A stretch of 64,000 nt of DNA from Saturnia japonica (GCA_033032175.1 CM065313.1:19450327-19514326), one strand, 5' to 3'; numbered from the stretch's first letter, positions 8,710 to 21,110 are shown. The notes: a model not told the origin generated them from the sequence alone. Made by a program: numbers and translations.

Positions 8710-9890
8710 AATTGACAATAATTAATATCAAACTTCATAATAATTTTGCAACATTTATTTCTGTTATGTTGCGCTACCATTTATTTAACGTTACAATTAT
8801 TTGATCCGTAAAATTTTTAATACTGAATTGATATCGATTAATTGCAATATATTGTGTTATTCAAAATAATTTAAATTACAATAAAAATACAATTAGCGAA
8901 CATAGCTTTCCATCAATGATATAATTTTCAGATTCGGTTCAGTAGCTTTAGAGATTATTTCATACAAACATCACCTCTTTATAACTGTAAAGTATAGATA
9001 TACTTAGATCAATGGTTTACTATATTGAATCTAACCTGTAATAGTTACCTATCTATTAATTGTAGTGGTAGCAAGAAAAGGTTGGCATATCATGATGGTG
9101 ACCGTTGTTGATCGTCCCTTGAAAGTTGCCACCATTTAGATATACCTACCATTTAGTAATTCAAATCATTTTTTAGGCTAATATGAATGAGATCGCAAGA
9201 TTTTAAACGTTCAGAAATTTTATAATATTTAAAACTTGCAATTAAATAAATCATAAGATTTTTTTATTGTGAAACCGAAACCGCTTTGTATATTTAACTA
9301 GCACGTGTAGTAGAAAATTTACGGAACTGTATAATAAAGATTACGGTAACCATGTTACGTAACTCACGCGCATCTTACCCGTAAGCGGCCATGATTTACT
9401 TGGAATTAAAACTACTGGAAGCGACTCGTTCAACGAGAATACTTGTATCAATTTTACATATGATATTATAATCAATTTCTCAATAGTCTGTAAAGTTTAT
9501 TTGAATATATTACAAATTTGCAACAATTATTAGAAATACTTAGTTTTTGATATGATTGCACAAATGTAATTGAACAATAACTTTTTTATTGAGTTTATTT
9601 GCCTCGATGACCCGTGTTAATATTTCGCACCATATTATAAAGTAAATAAACTATATAATTGCTGTCATGTTAAGTTAAATATATTGTTAATAGATGGCGT
9701 CTCCATGTCAGTTGAATATATTTTAATCAAATTTTTAATTCTTAAAAAATGTTTTTTAAAGGTTTTTAACTATTTCTCATTTTTTATATTTTTCGTAAAT
9801 AGTCGTAATATTCCCCCTATAAGTTTTTTTCAAATGTTGAATCATTCATTTTGAAGAATAACAAAACAAAAATTAAAACTCCCGTGAGAA
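8710..9890. other. AT-rich ACE intron, no feature seen
   Basis: No exon, RNA gene or repeat family recognised. Confidence 0.5.
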
Positions 9891-9891
9891 A

Positions 9892-10535
9892 TCTATACTA
9901 ATATAATAAAGTGGAAAAGTTGTTTTGTTTGTATAAACACGCTAATCTCTAGATTACCAGTCGGATATGAAGAACTATTTTTGTATATGATAGCCAGACT
10001 CTCGAAGAATAGTATAGGCTATTTAAGATTAGAGTACAACTTTCAGATAGCCTTAAATACTGATTTTTGTTATGTAATTAGGAAATCGAGGCCCTCCCGA
10101 ACTAATTCAACCGAGTGCGCTGACGTAAATACAATGTTTTACAATGTTGCACAATGTTTTACAATAATATTCGTCCTTAGAATATTTAAAAAAAATCAGC
10201 AATAGCATATGCGTATCTCTTATACATATATAAGCCACAATGAGGTACATGTGACCAAGATTCGTTGAAAATTAAAAAGTGATTTATAAGCATTATTTTT
10301 AGACATGGCATATTAATCCTTACAAACAAAAGTTACTTTATCATAAAGAAAATTTCATGAAGTTAAATTTTACTCCTTAGAGTATGCTATTTGGACAAAT
10401 AGTTTAAGAGCTAATCTAAAATTGAAATAATTTATACTTGCGGAAAAACAATTATGATATAATACATGATTGCTTTAGCGGCGCGGTTTTTGTCGGATAA
10501 AATTAACACGGGTGAAACCGTGGGGCACAGCTAAT
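9892..10535 (+). mobile_element. Lep1-like nonautonomous Helitron, copy 1
   Basis: Starts TCTATACTAATATAATAAAG, then TTTGTTTGTATAAACACGCT, CTAGATTACCAGTCGGAT and ATGATAGCCAGACTC, and ends GTGAAACCGTGGGGCACAG followed by CTAA. TC at the 5' end and CTRR at the 3' end, with no target duplication, fit Helitrons. The same order recurs at 56716-57414 (+) and reversed near 40.9-41.3, 44.9-45.5 and 48.7-49.1 kb. Confidence 0.75.
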
Positions 10536-10539
10536 GATA

Positions 10540-11318
10540 TATATAAAATACGCTGTGATATATTGCTATTTATCATGTTGAACATAAATGAAATATGAAA
10601 GAAACCCAATCCTTGATCTCATTTCATATAATATAGGAAGGACTATATTGTATTTTCATCCCACTGCGTTGAAGTTAACGTACATTTTAAAAATGCCCTT
10701 CATATTTTGAATTATTAGGTTTAATAAATCAATGTCAACGAAGAAAAAACTTAACATTTAATTAAATCGAAAAAAACGTGTCAATAAATAATATCTAAAA
10801 CAGTTTGGTATGCCGCATTTAGTAGATCGTGATCTTTTGTCGAAGAACTTTTTTTTTTTGTATCTCCGGACTGCTACACAACGAGGCCAAGTTCAAAGAA
10901 TACTTACTTATTGTGGTTGTTTTTGTATAAAAATGTTGATCACGTAAATTGTCTAGTTAGCTGAATTGGTCATTCAATATTCAAAGTTATTTTTAAGACC
11001 TAACTTGAAGAAATTTACAGTTTTATGATTATTATTTTTTATGTTATAAAACATTGCCAGGCGCTAATTTATGCATTATTCATGATTAATAAAAAATTAT
11101 TTACCAGAATAATAAATAGCATGTAAATAATATCTCGAGTAAATAATACAGATCGAGTTTCCGTGTCGGCGAGATTATTTCCGCGTCTCGTTTACTTTCT
11201 CCGTCTAGTAAATGTTATAAATACTAAAATTTTGTAAATTTAATACTATTTTTTACGTTTCTTTGTAAATTTCACTTTTTTATTCACACGTTTATTGTAA
11301 TTTTGTATATTTTTGTTT
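10540..11318. other. AT-rich ACE intron, no feature seen
   Basis: No exon or repeat family recognised. A GAGTTTCCGTGTCGGCG patch at about 11155 is the only less AT-rich spot. Confidence 0.4.
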
Positions 11319-11587
11319 TATAACATACCATCTTACCATCATGCCTGTATTCCCCGAAGAGTTAGGCAGAGGTGTACTAATGTACACCCACAGTTCGCCG
11401 TGTATGTTCTTAGGTCCCATGTAATAGGGGGCGAGCCTATTGCCATTAATCGGGCACGAAGCCAAACTCTGAGCTGCTACTGATAATTTCGTAGGAAAAA
11501 CCCAATAACACTTTGCTCGACCTGGGAATCGAACCAGGACCTCGATCATAGCAGTCACGCTTACGAACACCAGGCTAACGAAGAGTT
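11319..11587 (-). mobile_element. tRNA-derived SINE, family S
   Basis: Full-length reverse copy. The head is GTTAGCCTGGTGTTCGTAAG on the minus strand, with B-box GGTTCGATTCC; the body has ATTAATGGCAATAGGCTCGC and the tail is a TATGTTATAAAA-type run. It spans a spurious open frame of 92 codons. Confidence 0.8.
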
Positions 11588-11589
11588 TT

Positions 11590-12941
11590 GTTTTATACGT
11601 AAATTAATTGCTTTTCAAATTGCAATACTATTTTAAATATGATTTTGTTTTTCAGATCTAACTCAATGAAACAGATTTTTTTCTCCTTAGAAACCGCTTA
11701 TTATCACTGCTTCTTTTAAAATTTGTTTTACCTACTACGTCTAGTTTATAGTTTGTAAGTTATAGCACTGTACCTATTGGTACTTTGTAAAAATATTGGC
11801 AGCCACCGAGAACCATAGCCGGTCACCGCTGTCATGCCTGACTGGTAGTTCTAGATATTAGCAAGTTTAAAATACATAAACAAAAAAAAACCATTTCTAG
11901 AGTTTAATAATATTAGTATAGAATTTAAATAAAAAAAATGATTTCACTTTTAAATAAAGAATGAAAAGACTTATTTCTTACGCACACATACAATTAAAAA
12001 ATATTTGATAAATAAGGTAAGAATAACAGTTAAACAATTCTGGATGAGTTGTGGATAAAGCCAATCTAATAAAGAGTGTTTGGAGTCTAATAAAAGACAC
12101 GATAAGGTCGGAAATAACTTAAAATAAATGATACATATAATAGTTTGCTCTCAATCGTGACAAGAGTACAAACATTATATGGACATCTAATAAAAACAAC
12201 ACCGCATTTACTAGTAATTTGTACACTTGTGCCGTCCGTCTCCATTTGGATAGACTTCCGTAATTTTGTAGTACGCTACATTGACACACTAACTTGGCTC
12301 GTTTCTGAATATTTGTAATATCATGGTTTGCTAAAATTCATTAGAAATTAAAATACTGTAAAATCTATAATTCCATATTTTATTACTCTTTACATTTTTT
12401 AGTTAAGAGCACTTCAGCATAACTCGATTATCTAAGTTCTGTGAAGATGTTTTCCTTTAGTTTAAGCCAATTTCTACTACTATATACTAATACTATTACA
12501 ACAACTAATCGCATGGTTACAATTTACAAAGTGGTACGTTTTAAATAAAAAAAAAGCCTAATTTAGAGCTTACATGAGACCTAAAACATACCCGGTGAAC
12601 TGTGGGTGGAACACCTTTGCCTGACATTTCGGAGATACAGACGTTATGTTATGTTATGTAACTTCATATTTATACGAGTAGTGCGCTTAGCTCATGACGC
12701 CCAATTCATCATAGGTGGAGAGTGCCGGCCAACCGACCGCGATCTGTTTTGCTAAGAGGGATTCTTAAATCGCGCGTAATTTTTAATTCATGATATCGTC
12801 TACGGTATTTATTCAAATGGAAAACTCTACAGAATACTTTTAATATAAATTAAATGCCCAAGTTAACTATGAAACGTATCTGGATAAATATTAATACTGA
12901 ATTAGAGAAAATAGCTTCGAAAATAACAATAACAAGGTCTT
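11590..12941. other. ACE intron; partial SINE at 12560-12662
   Basis: AT-rich. At 12560-12662 (+) there is a 3' half of SINE family S (TACATGAGACCTAAAACATA, CGGTGAACTGTGGGTG, GACATTTCGGAGATACAG, GTTATGTTATGT). A GCCGGCCAACCGACCGCGAT patch near 12720 is unexplained. Confidence 0.5.
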
Positions 12942-14190
12942 TACCTTATGAAATTGCCGTTCTGCAGTACTGGCCATTTCAAATCGAAATAATTTTTGTT
13001 TGGCTAAGAATTCTAATTTCAAATTAATTCTTTTTTAAAAACATGGAATTCTTTTTCCAAAAGTAGTCATTTGTTTATTGATTAGTGTTATATTTTCATC
13101 ACATTTCAATCTTTTTGTCATCATGGATACGTTAAAATTCGAGTAATTATGGAATATGAGTACCGTCGTGGCAGCAACGCGGCACAAGCGCCACGCAACA
13201 TCAACGACGTTTACGGAGCTAACACTACAAACCAACGCACCACCTGTTATTGGTTTGCTCGCTTCCGTTCTGGAAACTTCGACCTGAAAAATGAACCTCG
13301 CGGTCGTCCGAAGACTTTGGTCGACAATGACGAATTAAAGGCGATCGTGGAAGCTAATGATACACAATCTACGGCTGAATTAGCAGCAGCTTTCGAAGTT
13401 AGCGTCAAAACAATATTGGTCCATTTGCTTCAAATTGGCAAGGTAAAAAAGCTTGACAAATGGGTGCCCCACGAACTCAATGACCGCCAGCGCGAAGTAC
13501 GCGTCGAGACGTGCCTTGCACTGCTCAACAGACACACAAATGAAGGAATTTTGAACCGCATTGTTACCTGCGATGAAAAATGGATTCTGTTTGATAACCG
13601 CAAGCGCTCAGCAAGTTGGTTGGATCCTGGTTCAGCACCTAAACAATGCCCTAAACGAAAACTTACCCTTAGAAAAGTGATGGTCACTGTTGATTCATCA
13701 CAGCTTCTTACCAAACGGGGTGAGCATTACTGCAGATGTGTACTGTGAAGAACTGAACACAATGATGAAGAAGCTGGCACATCTCTAACCAGCATTGGTC
13801 AATCGCTCGTCTCCGCTGCTCCTGCACGACAACGCGCGACCTCATACTGCACAGCAGACGGTCTCCAAGTTGCAAGAACTTGGGTTGGAAGTTCTCCGTG
13901 ATCCGCCCTACTCACCAGACCTTGCGCCTACAGACTACTACTTTTTCCAGAATTTGGATAACTCCTTGGCGGGAAAAAAATTCAATTCCCGAGAGGCAGT
14001 ACAAAATGCCTTTGAAGAATTTGTTGCCTCCCGTCCAGCTGATTTCTTTAAGAACGGCATGAATAAACTGCCACTGTGCTGGCAAAGATGCATTGATTGC
14101 ATGGGTGATTACTTCGATTAATACAAATAAAAAATACAAGAAAAAAAATTCGTTTAAATTTTTTCATACAAAACGGCAATTTCATAGTTA
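12942..14190 (+). mobile_element. mariner (cecropia-type) element, decayed
   Basis: About 1.25 kb flanked by TA, with inverted ends. The left end CCTTATGAAATTGCCGTT and the right end, reversed, ACTATGAAATTGCCGTT share TATGAAATTGCCGTT exactly. It contains one transposase ORF broken at several points (13123-14121). Protein similarity is to the cecropia subfamily, the group that includes Hsmar1. It inserted in ACE intron 2. Confidence 0.88.
13123..14121 (+). pseudogene. mariner transposase pseudogene
   Basis: Cut-and-paste DNA transposase with an HTH DNA-binding half and a DD34D catalytic half. The start is ATG 13123, but one base is missing just before 13149, so the frame continues from ATG 13149. 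Intact landmarks: FDLKNEPRGRPKTLVDN, TILVHLLQIGKVKKLDKW, the mariner WVPHEL motif, VTCDEKW (first Asp, codon 13572), LLHDNARPH (second Asp, 13828) and YSPDLAPTDYYF (third Asp, 13933). Exactly 34 residues separate the last two, as in mariner. The middle is broken: a small deletion and frameshift near 13690-13710 and an in-frame TAA near 13787. All three catalytic Asp codons survive, but the protein cannot be made in one piece. Confidence 0.9.
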
Positions 14191-15221
14191 AAGACTTATT
14201 ATGTTGAAGATAAGAATGGTTACTGTGAGTCAATCTTAGAAGATAGATTGCCATTGCGATCATTTTGCTAGGTTTTTATAGAAATATAATTATTTTGAAC
14301 ATTACTTTGAAGTATCTCATAAGATTTAGCCACCGAAAATCATTTATTGACGACTTGATTAGAAATAATAATATTTTCTCTACTATACAAAAACGTAAAT
14401 GGAATTTATTCTATATATAAACCTTTGGTAAAAAATAAATTCTCTATATGATAGTGAAAACCACATTAAAATCCGTTGAGTAATTTAGAAGATCTAAACG
14501 TACATATGGACAGACAGCAGGAAGTGTCTTTATACTATGTATAGATTAATTGAGAAAGGTTATAATAGGCTGTATAGCAACACGCTACGACTCTAAGAAG
14601 TGGATCAGTATCCATGCAAGTCAATCAATCTGGAATGATGTACGCTATACGGTTGCGTTGGAGACGGTGCTGTGGAGAATTAGTCGAATAAATTTAACAC
14701 GGATGAAAACGTGGAGTAGTACAACTTGTTACTTAAACATAGCAAAACTACAAAATTTCTCAAGAACGATACAACACAACTACAGCCCTGAATTAAGGAA
14801 CGTCAGATTGATCAGATTAATAAGCTTTTACAAGAGTCGTAGAACCTGTATGTACTTGGCTCAAATATAGTATCTCTGCATTTATTTACCTACAGCAAAG
14901 AGTGTTTTTGGCAATACGAACCGTCATATGAGCCGTTTTAACCTAGTCCTCCAGTTGGAACTTGTAATTAACTACCCTTTTTAATTAATGGCTGCAGACC
15001 TATTTGATGTTGGTTTTATATAGCAGTTGGTTGACCACTTAATATTGTGTGTCAATATATAAATGTTACTTCTTTTCATTTAAAAAAAACTATCTTGTCT
15101 TAGCTTAACCTTTTTAAACCTTCTACCAAAGAATGTTACACCAAGTGATATAAAATGCGGAATTTGATTTTTTTTTCTTACTTATATATGTAAGTTCTTG
15201 GCTACAATTTTACCTCATTAA
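14191..15221. other. ACE intron with retroelement tail scraps
   Basis: About 14395-14545 (+) matches a repeat also seen at about 19185-19445: AAACC..TTAAAATCCGTTG, AGAAGATCTAAACGTACATA, GGACAGACAG and ACTATGTATAGATT. Such tails follow lepidopteran retroelements. The rest is AT-rich with no exon recognised. Confidence 0.5.
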
Positions 15222-15415
15222 TTGACGATGTGGTTCAAGATGGTAACACGCGTGGCTCTGAAGTGCAACTGCCATAACACACCTATAAGTGCTTAGCGTC
15301 AGATATTCAACATGCTATGGTTTCATAACGACACTTTCCTTCTCCATAAGTTTAGGCTCATTGCTAGGATTCGTACTCACATAGATCGACGTACATGCTA
15401 CCATATTGCTTCAAA
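15222..15415 (+). repeat. Interspersed repeat family R, before ACE exon 3
   Basis: GACGATGTGGTTCAAGATGG, TAACACGCG, CAACATGCTATGGTTTC, GGCTCATTGCTAGGATTC and ATCGACGTACATGCTACC. It ends about 30 bases before the exon 3 acceptor. Its relative at 395-627 ends about 25 bases before the exon 1 acceptor. Confidence 0.55.
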
Positions 15416-15445
15416 TATGAATAACAATAATTTTGTCTTTTACAG

Positions 15446-15689
15446 GTTTCCACGAAGCTATAGGAGAGACTATCGCTCTATCAGTTGGATCACCTCGTCA
15501 TCTGCAGACTCTTGGCTTGGTTCAGCGCTCAGTAGACGACACAGCTCATGATACAAATTTCCTCTTCACCCAGGCGATGGATAAGCTCGCTTTCCTACCC
15601 TTCGCGCTTGTCATGGACAGGTGGCGTTGGGACCTATTCACCGGAGACGTGAGGAAAGAGCAATACAACTGCCATTGGTGGAGACTTAG
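15446..15689 (+). CDS. Angiotensin-converting enzyme-like, third zinc-ligand exon
   Basis: Third visible ACE exon, after TTTTACAG (15438-15445). It completes Gly (G + GT) and reads GFHEAIGETIALSVGSPRHL, then GLVQRSVDDTAHDTNFLF, then MDKLAFLPFALVMDRWRWD, LFTGDVRKEQYNCHWWRLR. The Glu of HEA is the third zinc ligand (E411 of testis ACE). The motif is HEAIGE where ACEs normally have HEA(I/V)GD. LPFALVMDRWRWDLF and NCHWWRLR match the conserved LPFxxxxDxxRWxxF and WxLR stretches. It ends two bases into Arg at AG|GTATTA. Confidence 0.94.
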
Positions 15690-18605
15690 GTATTATACAT
15701 TCATACCTTGGAATATCTTCATGATTTGTATAATTAGAGGTTACCCATAAATAAATTTTGCAAAATATTGACATTTATATGCCTCCGCGATGTCATGTTG
15801 TGGTTGTAAAAATGTTAAAATAGTATAAAATGTTCAGCTTTAATTCACAATATAATGTAGTAAATAATAACAATATAGTAATTTCTGGAAAAAAAGTACA
15901 TTCTAAAATATCATTTTAAAAGAACCTTTGCAATGATAATATGTAATTATTACATATTAAGTATTACTTACGCTACTAGGTATTGAATTGCTAAACAACG
16001 TGTACATACAGACCTTTAGACAAATAAATAAAAAAAAAAAATTAAGATGATATCATATTTTGATATTACAAACTTACAGCAAGTATGCACAGGTAAATAA
16101 ATATAAACACAAAAAAAAACTACAAGATAATTTGACAACCCTGGTGGTTTTTAAATGACGATTTAATGATCATTTTTTATACTAATTTTTTTGGTAAGCG
16201 CGATCCATCGTCGGCCTCATCTTCACTTACTATCAGAAGAAATCGAGGTCAATCGCGTATCTGTAAAATAAAAAGAACTAGTTTGTTGTAAATGTAATGG
16301 GGCTGTCGGTCGTTATACGGCCTTGACTTGGATTTAATCAGTTCATCTCTTAGATGAAAGCAAACGTTACTACATATTACTGATCAAGTACAGTATATTG
16401 TGGTTATATATATACAGTTGTATCTATATATATAGTGTATCTTTACATCTGCATTTTAACTGACTTCAAAAAAAAGACGGGAGGTTACTCAATTCGAATG
16501 TTTTTTTTATGGATGTTTAGCCATAACATCTTTGTTTATGTACCGATTTGAATTATTCTTTTTTATTTGAAAAAAAGACAAGGGTGGTTCCATTTTACCA
16601 TATTAATTTCATTGTTATCGGACCTTTAACTTCGAAGATACACCAGGAAACTCTTCAAAAGCAATGAATTTGGTTTTCTTTATTGTTAGAAATTGTCTTG
16701 CACCTGAATAATATTGTGTGCCTCTGTTAGTGATTCAGTGAATGCTGAATGAATTGACCGATTGAGCTCATATTTATCATATAATGTGTAATTGTTTTAT
16801 AGAGACTATGACTTATAGTATTGTTAGTATCCGATAGGTGGCTCTGTTGTCACGCCATTAGGTACGGGAAAGGGCGGAACAATGTCCGAGGTACAACTAG
16901 CGAATTTTTTATATATTAAAAAGAAGTAAAGAGAAAACTTCAAACTCATTTTTAAGCATATTGCACAAACGCTAATTGTTAGATTTGGCATAGTAAAAGT
17001 TTATTTATAGAAGGAATGTAGAAAGCTAAAATTTGTATATAATATGTGGTACAAATACATAAAATAAAATTAAGTAAAACATTCATTGTTTACGTTTATA
17101 CTGCCAATATCAAACACATTATAGTCTGTGGTCAAAGAGAAAAAACAGTGCGTCTCGGGACGCTCGACAGAAGTGATAACTTACAGTAATTAAAAAAAAA
17201 AAAAGACCAAAGGAAAGAGAGAAAGTGCAGCCGGCGAGGCGGGCGAGGATTCGAACCTAGCGCTTCGGCCATAGCAGTCACGCTTACGACCGCTAGGCTA
17301 CGAGCGTGTCGTTAGAGTTGACTGAAACTATGCTACTATTAATGGCACCGTAACGCGTTACGGTACGAAGCGGCTTACCCTTCCATAAGAAGTTATCCCT
17401 TCAAAAATGCAATGATTGTAGAGGTACGCGTACTTACCTACGCTTTGATAAAATAACCTCAATAACGCTCAAACATACAATGTAATTAATTATGGTTAAA
17501 TTTGACTACTGAGCAATTTTATTACATTTTGGGCAATACCAGTTTCGAATTTAACTTACAATGAAATAGATTATGAAATGTTATTAAGTGATGTTGAGAC
17601 GAGCGTACTTACCATGAATTACAAACAATTTCTACACCAACTTAGTAACATTATCATCTGCGTACACTCGTACAAATTTTGTAGGCTAATATTATTAGTT
17701 AAACCATACACGAATTAGATCTTACATAATAGACTTTGAACGTACTTTTAGCAACCAATGTATTTGGTAATGAGGTTGGTATATTGAGAAAAGCGAGTTG
17801 TAACTTGTTTTAATTAAACTGGACTTTGTAAAGTAGATTAAATTGCAGTGTATTTCAATTTAATAACTATAACTCGCTTGTGTACTAAGTGATAATGGGT
17901 TTGATGTAACTTGGGTGTAAGGGATGTCAGTCAATTAATTAAGAATTTGTAATTTTGGTTAACAAACGAGAAAATGGCGATAGCGGTGTGGTAAGGCTGA
18001 ACAGCTCGAATAGGTCGCTATCACCGTGTATAAGTCTAAAAGCCTAACACAGTGTTTCGTTTATGTATAGATTTTAAGATGAATCCGATCCTAAAAATAG
18101 GTACAAGTAAAGAATTTTAAATAATAGTATAGATAATAAAATCGTAAATTTTACTTGTTCGTATAATGTGTATACAAGTTATACATTAATATGGGACTGA
18201 ACCCCAGGAATAATCTACTATCTAGGCTAAGCTACACAATTGCCATTACATATTTCTGTAGGGCCTAAGCAGTAATGACAAAAAAGAAAACTTAGCAACG
18301 CCTACATTTAATCAAGATAAGACTTTTTTACCTGGTGAATGTCACGGGCATTAATAGCAATGCTTTAAAAAAAATTAACAACGGAGATATTTCCTTTAAA
18401 AAAAAATTATACTCCTAATAGTAGTAAGTAATCCGATCTTGTAAAAAACATTTCAAAATATTATGGATATTAAAATAGAAGCAATTTTAATTCTCACCTT
18501 TATTAATTCTCAGAAAATAACGAAATCAATATACACCCAAAGCAAGTATTAAGTAATGTAGAAATAACCACAATTCTTAAATAAAATTTACTATTATCTA
18601 TCCAG
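15690..18605 (+). other. ACE intron 3 with several repeats
   Basis: 2.9-kb intron. Family Z copy at 16452-16700 (+); reversed partial copy of Helitron-like family T at about 16982-17140; a CGTCTCGGGACGCTCGACAG / AGAAGTGATAACTTACAG fragment at 17148-17185 that recurs near 59505; and a tRNA-like SINE head at 17228-17310 on the minus strand (TAGCCTAGCGGTCGTAAGCG; B-box GGTTCGAATCC). No coding exon seen between 17320 and 18600. Confidence 0.6.
17228..17310 (-). mobile_element. tRNA-like SINE head
   Basis: Reads TAGCCTAGCGGTCGTAAGCG (A-box), GACTGCTATGGCCGAAGCG, then GGTTCGAATCC (B-box) and CGCCCGCCTCGCCGG. A pyrimidine-rich stretch follows in place of the family S body, so it is a different SINE subfamily. 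It has no complete tRNA fold evident to me. Confidence 0.55.
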
Positions 18606-18704
18606 GGAGCAGTACCAAGGCGTCAAGCCTCCTGTTCTTCGCTCGGAGCTCGACTTTGACCCTGGCTCCAAGTACCACGTGCCTGCCAACATTCCGTATA
18701 TAAG
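18606..18704 (+). CDS. Angiotensin-converting enzyme-like, exon 4 visible
   Basis: Fourth visible exon, after TCCAG, joined in frame (AG + G). It encodes [20 protein letters not shown] then [14 protein letters not shown], and ends AG|GTAGGT. It matches ACE (E)YxG(V/I)xPP(V)xRSExDFD and KxHxPAxxPYIR. The Lys, His and Tyr of [10 protein letters not shown] correspond to K511, H513 and Y520 of testis ACE, which bind the substrate C-terminus and transition state, and the final Arg to the chloride-linked R522. All are kept. The next exon should begin YFVSF..QFQ; none was recognised downstream, so the C-terminal third lies in undetected small exons, beyond the window, or is missing. Confidence 0.93.
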
Positions 18705-19764
18705 GTAGGTTATGTTTTTATTGGTGATCTTTAATACCTACTACTTTCAATCAATATTTATTATATTTCTTTCTTCTTCGCGGCAAAACTCTTTTTAGAT
18801 TTCAAGGTCGTCAAACTTCTGAGAGGAATCTTTTACGTTTAGAAGATATAAAATTACTAATATATGTCCAATTGTCACCTGAAATATGTTTGTATTAGAT
18901 TTTATGTATTGATTTTATAAAAGCGCAGCATGACTTGGCTGATAAGAATATAGAAAACACGAAAAATACACACTTCAAAAATATTATATATCTTTGTAAA
19001 CTTAAAGGGCTGAAAGCGGATTTAGCTTTTAGGTTAATAAATCTATTCCCAGGAATAGATCTGAATGGAATAATCTAAATTGGATCGAATTGATATTATC
19101 ATTTTAGTAATAACTAGCTAATTAATGCCAGGCACGCGTTGCAATGTCATATTCACAAATTTCTATTTGTAACTAGCGACACGGTCTAGCTTCGCACGGG
19201 AACAATTTATAAAGTGGTATATTTTATGTTTAAAAAAGCCTGGTTTAGAATTTATCGCTTTAATATTGATAGTTCATAACTTCATAACTGCCTCATATAT
19301 TGTATTGTGTATTAAAAACCTTCCGTAAAAATTTCTCTAAATGTTCGTGAAAACCGTATTTAAATTCGTTGCGTATTTAAAAGATCTCTGCGTACATAGG
19401 GGTCAGACAACGAGAAACGACTTCATTTTATACTATGCATAGATTTGGTTGAAGTAGATTATGTAAGAAATAAATATATATTATTAAAAAGATGATTTCT
19501 TGTGCATTAAATTAAATTTGAAAGAGTTTATCAAGTGCTTTGAGATATACAATAATTGCAGCTTTACCGTCTCTTAAAAACAAATAAAATTTCATTTGCA
19601 ATGATTGACGTTGCGCTTTTTAGATGGTCATTGCGAATGCAAGGAGAACCCTACATAATCTATATAGGCCCTACTGTATGGATGTGCTGGTATGAAGTGC
19701 AGTGTGATATATGCTGTACTAATGCATGATAATAACACTGTATCGCGCAAGCAGTAGAATCGAG
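18705..19764. other. Non-coding, with a retroelement tail
   Basis: AT-rich. About 19175-19445 (+) holds AACTAGCGACACGGTCTAGC, TTAAATTCGTTGCGTATTT, AAAAGATCTCTGCGTACATA and ACTATGCATAGATTTGG, a longer relative of 14395-14545. No ACE exon found here. Confidence 0.5.
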
Positions 19765-19905
19765 TCAATATTGACCACTGGAAACTATTTTTAAACGGTT
19801 ACTGTTAAACCTATGGGTGCTTGTAGCACCAGGAACAGGGGTATCATCACTAGCGCGTTGCCGACCTTGGAATCCCTTTCTTCTAGTGGTTTTGGAGGCC
19901 CTACT
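19765..19905 (-). pseudogene. Possible LINE ORF C-terminus fragment
   Basis: The minus strand reads KGFQGRQRASDDTPVPGA then TSTHRF, resembling the end of a common lepidopteran non-LTR retrotransposon ORF (FLKGRQR.....GVAGVHGR type). Short and degenerate. Confidence 0.35.
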
Positions 19906-21034
19906 CATTGCAGAAACATAACACAAAGTTATTTGGTTACGATCTTTTAAAGGGAAACTTTTATTAGATCGTCTCAAAATTTTTGGTCTGTGTGTTGCAT
20001 GTCGCGTGACGGTCGGCCGCGGAGTAGGGATGGCGGCGCCTATAGTTCGCAGCAACTGACCGTGTAGTGTATTATAGACTATTACTCATTTGTGAATTTT
20101 TAGTTAAAAGTCTATAATGTGAAAAAGAGTTTCACTTTTACCGTGGTTTCATAAAACCACACAATCAATTTTTTTAAAGTAGGGATATTTTACCAGTCGG
20201 GTTGCCTAAAGTAGAGTGAAATTTCCAAAGACCTTTGTGCCCTAACTACTAAATATTACTTAGGTGTGTTTCGTTCCAGAATAAAAAATGTCGAGTATGT
20301 TATTACGGATGTCGTGCGACTCTCGTTACGGTTATGATGGTTATAGATCTGGTATCAGGTATAGACATAATCGATGTGACAACACCGTTCACTCGAATTG
20401 TATGATATAACATACGCACTTACGTAAACATCATGCAATAATCTGGCTTTCATTAATGACTCTGTGATTATTTGTAGGAAGCTGCTTATTCATTGCGTAC
20501 TCATAAACTTTATTAAGATTTTATAGTTAATTACAAAATAATATTTCATAATGCAGAAAATTGATTTTCATTTGAAAAGGGTAATTCTACACTATTGTTT
20601 TGTCTGCGGGTAGTGAAAATACTGTTAGATTTTACGTACACAATTAATTCGTAGTGAGTGAAAAGAAGTTCAAACAAACCTAGTATCGTGCACTGTGCTT
20701 GCACTTACAGTCACTCTTATTTATACTACTCTGCGTTCCTCTTGCAGATTTCTTCTTTTTAAGGCTTGTTGTTTCCACTTGGTTGTCCAAAACAGAACTG
20801 TCTTGGCGCTCTTTATTTTTCTAACTGACTACACTTGAGAACGGACTCAATTCTAAATCCGGACCACTCATTTTAAAATTAGTGCGCAAGTTAGTCCAAC
20901 AAAGGACTATCTTCTAGAGTTTTTAGGAAAGTCTGTCTTACTGCATTGCATTTGTACGCAAATTGGTGTCCAGTAACTAGTCAATGTGCATACAAATTCG
21001 CTGCGAATTCGGTCCTTCTGGGCAAGGTCTTAGA
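19906..21034. other. Non-coding, nothing recognised
   Basis: Mixed-composition sequence without recognised exons. A GGTCGGCCGCGGAGTAGGGA patch near 20010 is less AT-rich but unexplained. Confidence 0.4.
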
Positions 21035-21110
21035 GGCATTATTGGATTCGAATTCACGCTGATAAACGTGGTATCCGATTACACAACCACTGAGCTAACG
21101 TCGCTTCAAG
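21035..21110 (-). mobile_element. tRNA-like SINE head (second type)
   Basis: On the minus strand: TTAGCTCAGTGGTTGTGTAA (A-box), CGGATACCACG, then GTGAATTCGAATCC (B-box-like). Probably the head of an old SINE; no tRNA acceptor stem was seen. Confidence 0.45.

Noticed and set aside
13430..13714. 94-codon minus frame inside the mariner
   Set aside because: Antisense shadow of the transposase.
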